Shown: in pieces, positions 6,074-10,999 of the stretch | Position numbering within the stretch: position 1 is the stretch's first letter | How the letters are laid out: the number at the start of each line of letters is the position of its first letter | Source of the DNA: CAZGLK01 sp964526375 | GTDB lineage: Bacteria; Patescibacteriota; Minisyncoccia; JACQLN01 | NCBI GenBank assembly: GCA_964526375.1 | Contig: CAZGLK010000026.1 | Coordinates: 1 to 10,999 of the forward strand | Direction of reading: 5' to 3' | Length of the DNA: 10,999 nt | Position numbers and translations under genes: made by a program | Notes under the pieces: generated by a model | What the model was told of the DNA's origin: nothing | What the model saw: the letters and a program-made list of their open reading frames with translations, nothing else | The model's database searches: none

Positions 6074-7762
6074 CTAGACTCCGCAGCCGCCGCCTTGGTT
6101 TTGTGGCTGGCCTGGTGTGGCAACTTCGGCTTTGATTCTGGCAAAACCGCTGGCGCTGGAAAAATCCTTGCCCATTACCACTTTGGGGCTGACCTTATCC
6201 CAGTCGGTATTTTTCACCGCCTTTAAGTAAAGAGCGGTTTGAATGTAGTTATGCGGGAACCAGAAAGAATTGAAAGCAAGGGCTTCGCGGTACAATTCGT
6301 CTTCGGTAAGTCCCTGTGCCGCGCCAAGCTGAAGAAGCCCGAGCAACGCTGATCCATGATTGCAATCCTGATAAAAAGTTGAATTGTTGCAACATGGCCG
6401 GTAGGCACTTTGAGCGATTTTCGTGACCAACACTTCTTGCTTCGTCGTAAGTTCTACGATTTTGAATTTATTGAAGTAGGCGCCGCCGTTTTCTTCTTTA
6501 CCCAAATCCCAGCCGCCGGTGGAGGCGAAGTTAAAGAGTGATTTGCCGTTGATGGGGCTTTCTTTGTTTGATAACATGTAGTTTGCAAGTCCCAGCGGCC
6601 ATAAGAGATTCACATAGTAGTTGGCATTCTGTCTGGTAAGAAGAATTGGTTTTGGAGACGGTCTATCAAGAATATCCTTAAGTTTAGCGGGGAGGCTGCC
6701 TTGCTCTTGATAAATCGCTAAGAATTTATTGCGGTCAATCACGCCGTTTTGAGTAAGTTTTACCACGCTGTCGCTAAGCGCGATTTTACTTTGGAATCCT
6801 TTTTCGGGCAAAACCTTTGCGGTTACTTCGTCGATGAGCGTCTTGCCTGTTTGAGAGATTTTCGCGCTGTAGGGCGTATTGTCACTGGGATTGACGATAC
6901 CGCTTTGGCTCAAAGCTTTCGCAATAATCGGTTCGGTTTTGAGCATATTCCAACTGACAAGAGCAAGCACGATAACTGCAGCAAGAAGTCCCAAGAGCCA
7001 CGGCCGATCCGATTCTTTGAATCGGTGATCCTTCGGCACAGGGCAAGTGCCATCTCCGCCCGCCTGCGCCCCACCTACGCCAAAGGCTTCGGAAGGGCAC
7101 AGCAAGGCTTCGGCGGGCAGGCACTCAAGTTTTTTAAGGTCTATCCGCGTGAGCCAGATAGGCAACGCCAAAAATCCCACTGATAGAGCTTTAAGCTCAA
7201 GGCCTCCTAAAGGAAAAGCCACGAGCCCTCCGGCAATACCTATTGCGGAAAGCAACACCGAACCACAAACCGGGCAAGCCGAGGCCGCGATGGCCACAAG
7301 CGAACCCCCGCCCGTTGCGCCTTGCTTCTTTAATTTTGGTTTGCCAAATTTTCTCCAGCGATACGCAAATAAAGCCGCATTTGCGCCGAACAGGATAATT
7401 GCCGCAAAAGTCAGGATAACATACGGCCAAAGGTAGGATGGTTGGCTGTAGGTATTTCCGATCAAACTATCAATGCTTGAATTTAAGCGGAGACTCCAGT
7501 AGAGAAGGAGGAAAAATGCGAGAGATGCGGTAATGCCGATGAGGCCGTAGAAAAGGCGGGTGTTGAACTTCGTATCTTTGGTTTTATCCTCATCGTTTTC
7601 CGCGATGTCATCTTTCGGAACAGCGTGCGCGGTGATTTCGATATTGCAACTTTGATGTTCTTTGCACCATGCTTCGCATTTTTCGGCCCACTCTTTTCCT
7701 GCATACTGAAAACCGCACTCGGGGCAAGAAAATAACTTTTCTTTATGGTAAGAAGATTTCAT
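6074..7762 (-). CDS. Polytopic membrane protein with zinc-ribbon, CPVC and CC motifs; function unknown
   Basis: A 562-residue protein I cannot place in a named family. Visible parts: a cytoplasmic Cys cluster (CPEC at 13-16, Cys29, Cys33, Cys39) that could bind zinc; about five membrane helices (roughly 70-92, 110-136, 152-185, 188-207, 253-271), the third containing CPVC at 163-166; and an outer domain of about 290 residues with RPCCNNSTFYQDCNHG (455-470, Cys457, Cys458, Cys467, His469) and a C-terminal GGGCGV. A Cys pair in a membrane helix beside external Cys/His sites suggests soft-metal capture or transfer, by analogy with mercury and copper systems; this is inference. Residues about 213-242, between helices 4 and 5, are Ala/Gly/Pro-rich and look like an in-frame repeat insertion. 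The ATG at 7762 overlaps the upstream stop as ATGA, which implies translational coupling. Confidence 0.8.
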   Translation of the reverse strand: MKSSYHKEKLFSCPECGFQYAGKEWAEKCEAWCKEHQSCNIEITAHAVPKDDIAENDEDKTKDTKFNTRLFYGLIGITASLAFFLLLYWSLRLNSSIDSLIGNTYSQPSYLWPYVILTFAAIILFGANAALFAYRWRKFGKPKLKKQGATGGGSLVAIAASACPVCGSVLLSAIGIAGGLVAFPLGGLELKALSVGFLALPIWLTRIDLKKLECLPAEALLCPSEAFGVGGAQAGGDGTCPVPKDHRFKESDRPWLLGLLAAVIVLALVSWNMLKTEPIIAKALSQSGIVNPSDNTPYSAKISQTGKTLIDEVTAKVLPEKGFQSKIALSDSVVKLTQNGVIDRNKFLAIYQEQGSLPAKLKDILDRPSPKPILLTRQNANYYVNLLWPLGLANYMLSNKESPINGKSLFNFASTGGWDLGKEENGGAYFNKFKIVELTTKQEVLVTKIAQSAYRPCCNNSTFYQDCNHGSALLGLLQLGAAQGLTEDELYREALAFNSFWFPHNYIQTALYLKAVKNTDWDKVSPKVVMGKDFSSASGFARIKAEVATPGQPQNQGGGCGV

Positions 7763-8253
7763 TTTATTTCTTTGTAGGTTATAACAATTTGATCTTTATC
7801 GTGCAAAACCGTGTTTTCGTAATCCAGAATCTCTTTGCCATTGATAGTTTCCACGATAGCGTGCTGACTATCAGTTTTGTAATCAAGAATCTGATCTTTG
7901 TTGAACGGTTTATTCCAAACCGCAAAGAAATCGGCGAGTGTGAAATCTCTCTGTTCTGGCGACTCAACATGTATCGTTCCGCTTGTATCGTGCGTGTGAA
8001 GTGCATTCATGCAGATTGGTTTTATTCCAATATTTGCAGGAATTTCCTCACGTTTGCCATTTATCAAGATTTCAAGATGCGGATGAATGTGAAACTGGGT
8101 TGCCATATCAGTAGTACAGGTGAGCGCTACCTCACGATTTGTCCTCGGTGTTGTCGGCCGGGTTCCCAGGTACCATAATCCCCAAACCCCGAGACCGACA
8201 AGCACAATGATGGCGAGGGCGATTAATATCTTTTTGTTCATAAAACTATTCAT
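7759..8253 (-). CDS. Membrane-anchored HIHPH-motif protein
   Basis: A 164-residue protein with an N-terminal membrane anchor (about 8-30) and an outer domain rich in potential metal ligands: Cys46, Met50, FHIHPHLEILING (His55, 57, 59), IGIKPICMNALHTHDTSG (Cys81, Met82, His86, His88), then TIHVESP and FTLADFFAVW. I recall this HIHPHL...LHTHDxxGxIHxESP pattern from uncharacterised secreted proteins of several phyla, but can give no established function. The ligands suggest copper binding (inference). It starts 18 bases after the upstream stop; M-N-S-F at 8253 or M-N-K-K at 8241 are both possible starts. Its TGA overlaps the next ATG, so it is in one operon with the 562-residue protein. Confidence 0.85.
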   Translation of the reverse strand: MNSFMNKKILIALAIIVLVGLGVWGLWYLGTRPTTPRTNREVALTCTTDMATQFHIHPHLEILINGKREEIPANIGIKPICMNALHTHDTSGTIHVESPEQRDFTLADFFAVWNKPFNKDQILDYKTDSQHAIVETINGKEILDYENTVLHDKDQIVITYKEIK

Positions 8254-8271
8254 GTAATTTTAATTGTTTAA

Positions 8272-8883
8272 TTAATGTTTATGTTCTTCGTCTCCACCGC
8301 AACCATCCGATAAGTTCCAAAGCTCGGTTACTTGCTGGCCAGTGAAGCCATTATTTTTAATGAGGTATTTGCCCAGGCCGCCGTAGACATACCATCTCCA
8401 GCACTTGCAACAGCACGGCCCTTTTTCGCTTGAGTTCTGCATGGCGTAGTCGTAGGCTTTTTGCTCATCGGCCGTAAGCTCTATGTCGTAGTAAGACATG
8501 AGCTCTTTTGCAAGCCCAGCCTTGATGTCATAAGGATCATCGGGAATCTTAGAGATATTTTGGCTGGGAACTGATTTGAATTTCTCCAATCCTTCAACTT
8601 GCTCGCTGTAGCGGTGTAGGCTCATGGGACTACAACAGGAACCCTGCAGGCGGGCATCATCCGGCATATTGGCGATGGAGTCTTTGAAACCGCCAGAGCA
8701 AGACGAATTGCCATTTTTGCTTAAGTAGCCAAACCTTGCCGCCAAGGTTTCGTTTACGATACCTCCCGATGTTTCTTTTGAAGAATTGCCCGAAAAATCC
8801 AACACTTGTCTTGAGGAGAAATAGAAATATCCCCCAAGAAGGATTGTGAAGGCAAGAATTGTAATTGATAGGTTTTTATTCAT
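8272..8883 (-). CDS. Cys-rich membrane-anchored protein, first gene of the metal operon
   Basis: A 203-residue protein with an N-terminal anchor (about 7-23) and no lipobox Cys. The outer part has Cys62, the pair GSCCSPM (Cys83, Cys84, Met87), a dense PCCCKCW cluster (Cys157-159, 161), a late GCGG (Cys195) and a His-ending tail, HKH. Between them is a probable helical segment with DIKAGLAKELMSYYDIELTADEQKAYDYAMQ. I do not recognise the family. The Cys clusters and the neighbours suggest binding of a thiophilic metal such as copper at the cell surface. Its start (ATG, 8881-8883) is 50 bases from the long-hairpin element at 8934; a TTGTCA on the minus strand (8927-8932) may be a -35 box, but I find no convincing -10 at the right distance. 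Confidence 0.8.
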   Translation of the reverse strand: MNKNLSITILAFTILLGGYFYFSSRQVLDFSGNSSKETSGGIVNETLAARFGYLSKNGNSSCSGGFKDSIANMPDDARLQGSCCSPMSLHRYSEQVEGLEKFKSVPSQNISKIPDDPYDIKAGLAKELMSYYDIELTADEQKAYDYAMQNSSEKGPCCCKCWRWYVYGGLGKYLIKNNGFTGQQVTELWNLSDGCGGDEEHKH

Positions 8884-8933
8884 AGGCGGATTTTTAAAGA
8901 GTTAACAATTTTAGGGCCTGAATTTTTGACAAT

Positions 8934-9143
8934 GAGATGGTTTCAAAACTCATTTCTGCTGCAATTTCATCTTTTCGGCTGCGACTTCGTCAGGCTTCGC
9001 CCAGTAACTCAACTAGTTGAGTTACTGGGCTTCGTAAAAAGACTTTCACCGCAGTTCTACTGCGCTTCAAGTCTTTTTGCTTGCCTTCCTCGTCTCGCCT
9101 GAAGAACTGAAATTTCGCGACGAAAGAGTTTTGTAACCATCTC
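8934..9143. repeat. 210-bp long-hairpin element, copy 2
   Basis: Same element as 5393-5567, in the same orientation. The first 67 bases are identical in the two copies; the right arm differs at a few positions, and the right terminal repeat (9126-9143) has one change. The extra 35 bases are exactly accounted for by one palindrome insertion at 9000-9034. The apical stem differs from copy 1 but stays paired (AAAAAGACTT 9036-9045 with AAGTCTTTTT 9069-9078; CGCAG 9050-9054 with CTGCG 9060-9064). It lies directly upstream of the three-gene metal operon. With the hairpin at 9147-9176 it fills the 328 bases without a gene between 8884 and 9211. Confidence 0.8.
8999..9030. repeat. 32-bp perfect palindrome nested in copy 2
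   Basis: A perfect 16-base inverted repeat (GCCCAGTAACTCAACT and its complement) with no loop. The 7-base word GGCTTCG occurs at 8993-8999 and again at 9028-9034, so the insert plus one copy of the word equals 35 bases. This is the pattern expected of insertion with a 7-base target duplication. Confidence 0.7.
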
Positions 9144-9146
9144 AAA

Positions 9147-9176
9147 CCAAAAATCCCTCTTTGGAGAGATTTTTGG
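9147..9176 (-). terminator. Terminator-like hairpin after the small membrane-protein gene
   Basis: CCAAAAATC-x-CTC (9147-9159) pairs with GAG-x-GATTTTTGG (9164-9176) around a 4-base loop. It follows the minus-strand stop at 9212 by 35 bases and is followed on that strand by a short TTT. A weaker AACCAA/TTGGTT hairpin lies between it and the stop. Confidence 0.45.
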
Positions 9177-9211
9177 GCGCGCGGTTCCAAACCAATTTAA
9201 CTTTGTTGGTT

Positions 9212-9613
9212 TTAGAAACGGCGCCTTGAGATGGCCGAGGGACTATTTTCTAATCTGGACAACCAGTGAGTCAGATGAGGGTCCGCAGGCAGCGGTGAGT
9301 CGATTTGGTTTATGTAGCTTGAGATTGGCGACGGTGCTAGTCGGTAAGCCAGCGGGAGCATTAGTACCGATGCCAACAGAATCGTCAAACCGAATATCAA
9401 AGTGCCAACCAGTCCCGTGGAGAAAGTTTTGAAAGCGTTAAGATGAAACAGCGATGCGGAAACAGGTCCGCTGTTGGGGGGACAGGTAGCGTTGTTGGCC
9501 AGTTCAGCCAAACAGCGGCCGTGGTAGCCGGCATGTTCGCCCATGCCCAAAAAACTGAAAACGGCCATGCTCACAAAGCCAACCGTTACCAAGATTGAGA
9601 GTGTCTTAAGCAT
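9212..9613 (-). CDS. Small two-helix membrane protein with His/Cys loop
   Basis: A 133-residue protein with a first membrane helix (about 3-22), an outer loop containing GEHAGYHGRCLAEL and NATCPPNSGP (His and two Cys that may bind metal or form a disulfide), a segment FHLNAFKTFSTG, and a second helix (roughly 67-92) followed by a polar tail ending RRRF. I do not recognise a named family; the loop ligands and location suggest a link to the metal genes. I prefer the ATG at 9613 because the promoter at 9621-9649 puts the transcript start at that codon. The in-frame ATG at 9625 lies within the -10 box, so it would not be on the mRNA. A hairpin at 9147-9176 probably ends the unit. Confidence 0.7.
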   Translation of the reverse strand: MLKTLSILVTVGFVSMAVFSFLGMGEHAGYHGRCLAELANNATCPPNSGPVSASLFHLNAFKTFSTGLVGTLIFGLTILLASVLMLPLAYRLAPSPISSYINQIDSPLPADPHLTHWLSRLENSPSAISRRRF

Positions 9614-9620
9614 TGATTCA

Positions 9621-9649
9621 AGCATATCAGCTTGGGCAAACTAGGTCAA
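9621..9649 (-). promoter_or_regulatory. Promoter of the small membrane-protein gene
   Basis: On the minus strand TTGACC (9644-9649) and TATGCT (9621-9626) are spaced by 17 bases. The -10 box ends 7 bases before the ATG at 9613, the same leaderless spacing as in the csoR-like gene. This decides the start codon. Confidence 0.6.
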
Positions 9650-9696
9650 AGGTTGGTCTGTACACAGCCCATGCCCGATGGGGTTGCCCCGCGCTA

Positions 9697-9712
9697 TCCC
9701 GCCAGGGCGGGA
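9697..9712. repeat. GC-rich palindrome in the divergent intergenic region
   Basis: TCCCGCC and GGCGGGA pair around AG. It lies between the minus-strand promoter at 9621-9649 and the plus-strand promoter at 9750-9779. A second small GGGG/CCCC hairpin is at 9680-9690. No gene is seen in 9650-9749. Confidence 0.4.
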
Positions 9713-9749
9713 AGTATGGGGTGTAAGGTATAGAACCATAACGGGGTCG

Positions 9750-9779
9750 TTGACTTTTTAAGCCGGAAAGAGGTATTGT
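9750..9779 (+). promoter_or_regulatory. Promoter reading into the 36-bp array
   Basis: TTGACT (9750-9755) and TATTGT (9774-9779) are separated by 18 bases on the plus strand. Transcription would start near 9786, about 25 bases before the first repeat unit. The -35 box matches 5 of 6 consensus bases and the -10 box 4 of 6, including the key first A and final T. Confidence 0.5.
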
Positions 9780-9906
9780 GGGAACAGTTCCTAAAAAACC
9801 ATGAACTATGAAAACCCCAAATATACGGAGTGAGTCAAGGACGGCGAAGAAACCCAGAAAATAGGAACGGGCCGTAAGTAATGAAAATCCCATTAAAGTG
9901 GAGCGA

Positions 9907-9939
9907 GTCCCGTTAATAGCCTAAGGCTATTAACGGGGC
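9907..9939. repeat. Hairpin inserted in box B of unit 3
   Basis: CCCGTTAATAGCC (9909-9921) and GGCTATTAACGGG (9925-9937) form a perfect 13-base stem, extended by T-G and G-C pairs. The 35-base insert (9906-9940) splits box B after GAGCG; the remainder, AGCC, resumes at 9941. Confidence 0.75.
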
Positions 9940-10705
9940 AAGCCGCGAGACGGGAAAATTCCAAAGGGTATAAGCGAGCTATCAAGCTGGAAAATCCCAG
10001 GGGCAAGGAGCGAGCCTTTCGCCGGGAAAATCCCATTAATGAAGAGCGAGCCGTGGGTCTCGAAAATGCCGTGTCAGCGGAGCGCGCCGCGGTACTTGAA
10101 AACCCCAAAAGATAAGAGCGAGCCGAGATCGGAGAGATACCCATCAAACCGAAGCGAGTCACGGTGGTTGAAAATCCCAAGAGACAGGAGCGAGTCATCG
10201 CGAGCAAAAATCCCAAGAAAAAAGAGCGAGCCGTTCCGCTTGAAAATCCCGAGGTCGGGGAGCGAGCTATCCAGAAAGAGAACCCCAGTAGAGATGAGCG
10301 AGCCATAGTCGTGGAAAATCCCATGTTTCATGAGCGAGCCAAAGGGTGTAAAAATCCCATGAGATGAGAGTGAAGAGTGAGCCGTTTAAGAAGAAGACCC
10401 CATACCTCACGAGCGAGCCGTCAAGGAAGAAAACCCCAAGTGGATGGAGTGAGCCTTGTGCCGGGAAAATCCCATTAATGAAGGGCGAGCCGTTCTTCTT
10501 GAAAATCCCATCTTGGAGGAGCGAGCCGTTGGCCATGAAAATCCCAGGTATACGGAGCGAGCCGAAGAATTGGAGAATCCCACATGATGAGAGCGAGCTG
10601 CAGATGGGGAAAATCCCACACAAAAGGAGCGAGCCGCTTTTCTTGAAAATCCCATGGTCGGTGAGCGAGCCGTGCTGCCAGAGAAACCCAAGAAAGGGAG
10701 AGCGG

Positions 10706-10740
10706 GTCCCGTCAGTCCGCCAGAGGTGGGCTAACGGGAC
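10706..10740. repeat. Hairpin inserted in box B of unit 24
   Basis: GTCCCGTCAGTCCGCC and GTGGGCTAACGGGAC form an imperfect stem closed by G-U pairs. The 37-base insert (10705-10741) splits box B at the same point as in unit 3, between GAGCG (10700-10704) and AGCC (10742-10745). Its outer arms match those of the first hairpin (GTCCCGT at one end, TAACGGG at the other). Confidence 0.65.
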
Positions 10741-10924
10741 GAGCCAAGCGGCGTGAAAATCCCAAAGAAATCGAGCGAGCCATGGATTCCGAAAATCCCT
10801 GAGACGATGAGCGAGCCAAAGGGTTTAAAAATCCCATGAGAGTCGAGCGAGCCGCGCATTACGAAAATCCCCTTGAGGTAGAGCGAGCCGTTCATGAAGA
10901 AAGTCCCATTGTGGACGAGCGCCC

Positions 10925-10957
10925 AGAACCGTTTCAAAAAAGAGACGGTTCTTTTTT
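10925..10957 (+). terminator. Intrinsic terminator closing the array
   Basis: AGAACCGT (10925-10932) pairs with ACGGTTCT (10945-10952), with an inner TC/GA pair step and an A-rich loop, followed by five T (10953-10957). The T run is on the plus strand only. It lies immediately after the last box B remnant (GAGCGCCCA). Confidence 0.8.
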
Positions 10958-10999
10958 ATCCTAAGCTTGGGACAAAACTACCTTGACACAGCAAAGAAC

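Larger units (their letters stand above)
9810..10934 (+). repeat. Array of about 29 units of 36 bp with two conserved boxes
   Basis: Each unit is box A (GAAAATCCCA, 10 bases), 8 variable bases, box B (GAGCGAGCC, 9 bases), 9 variable bases, so boxes start every 18 bases. Unit starts include 9810, 9846, 9883, 9954, 9990, 10026, then every 36 bases to 10350, 10393 to 10681 every 36, and 10755 to 10899. Departures from the 36-base step are few: one base in unit 2, an extra 7 bases in unit 15, and hairpin inserts of 35 and 37 bases in units 3 and 24 (plus one base). Box A is exact in 11 units and box B in 15; most differences are single transitions. The left-hand units are the most degenerate. Variable segments are nearly all different. 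The period is a multiple of 3, which opens misleading reading frames on both strands. Confidence 0.95.
9786..10957 (+). ncRNA. Putative transcript of the 36-bp bipartite array
   Basis: A promoter at 9750-9779 and an intrinsic terminator at 10925-10957 frame the array on the same strand, so a single RNA of about 1.17 kb is predicted. No reading frame is open across it: the plus frame that reads E-N-P-x-x-x-E-R-A-x-x-x meets stops in several units (for example TGA at the box variant GAGTGAGCC), and indels shift the other frames. I therefore favour a noncoding RNA, but expression is inferred only from these signals. A decayed coding repeat is the main alternative. Confidence 0.4.

Noticed and set aside
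6749..7436. Plus-strand frames opposite the 562-residue membrane protein
   Set aside because: Shadows of a gene with membrane helices, Cys motifs and an operon overlap; no start signals or recognisable motifs.
5393..9143. Composite transposon formed by the two hairpin elements
   Set aside because: No transposase gene lies between them and copy 2 has no matching flanking duplication; bracketing of the metal block may be coincidence.
9810..10934. CRISPR array
   Set aside because: The unit length of 36 is CRISPR-like, but variable segments are only 8 and 9 bases, two different boxes alternate, and no cas gene is present.
9627..10937. Long reading frames in several frames of both strands across the array (repeating GFSxxxARS, GIFxxxGSL, SEPxxxKIP or ENPxxxERA)
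   Set aside because: The 36-base period is a multiple of 3, so any stop-free unit opens all frames. Boxes are conserved at every base rather than with third-position freedom, indels shift frames, and no frame spans the array. A decayed coding repeat in the ENPxxxERA frame (many box changes are synonymous there, but TGA and TAA stops occur) stays a weak alternative.
10983..10988. TTGACA near the right edge as a -35 box
   Set aside because: The window ends before a -10 box could be seen, so a promoter cannot be supported.

Overview
The window looks like a piece of a small-genome bacterium, probably of the Candidate Phyla Radiation (Patescibacteria, Parcubacteria-like). This is inference. It rests on a pyruvate kinase cut down to its catalytic barrel, on promoters whose -10 box lies only 6-7 bases from the start codon (leaderless mRNAs), on absent Shine-Dalgarno sites, and on many short palindromic repeats between genes. 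TGA serves as a normal stop (csoR-like gene, both HIHPH-protein and DoxX-like genes), so the code is standard at this locus. Every protein gene I accept is on the minus strand; the only convincing plus-strand unit is a repeat array at the right end.

Layout from left to right. Positions 1-130 hold hairpins. Positions 130-3059 carry a glycolytic pair, enolase followed 37 bases later by a minimal pyruvate kinase, bracketed by two paralogous DoxX-like four-helix membrane proteins; the left paralogue seems to have lost its start codon beside a nested palindrome. Positions 3140-5383 encode a P1B heavy-metal ATPase with a His/Cys-rich N-terminus and an unusual CPD ion motif. Positions 5384-5714 are gene-free and hold a 175-bp long-hairpin element, a 44-bp dyad and a terminator-like hairpin. 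Positions 5715-8883 are a metal-response block: a CsoR/RcnR-family repressor with its own operator, and upstream of it a three-gene operon for a Cys-rich anchored protein, an anchored HIHPH protein and a polytopic membrane protein with zinc-ribbon, CPVC and CC motifs. A second copy of the long-hairpin element (8934-9143) lies directly upstream of that operon, just as the first copy lies directly upstream of the ATPase. Positions 9212-9613 encode a small two-helix membrane protein with conserved-looking His and Cys.

Positions 9750-10957 are the most unusual part. A plus-strand promoter (TTGACT, 18 bases, TATTGT) leads into about 29 units of exactly 36 bases, ended by a strong intrinsic terminator. 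Each unit has two conserved boxes, GAAAATCCCA and GAGCGAGCC, separated by strictly 8-base and 9-base variable segments, so that a box starts every 18 bases. Two units are interrupted at the same base by related hairpins. I know of no described family with this architecture. It could be a noncoding RNA scaffold, a protein-binding DNA array, or a decayed 12-residue coding repeat.

Functionally the genes suggest soft-metal (most likely copper) handling: sensing by the CsoR-like protein, extraction by the ATPase, and binding by the Cys/His-rich envelope proteins. These sit next to a housekeeping glycolysis operon, and the whole region is dotted with small palindromic elements that appear to move or to form structure.
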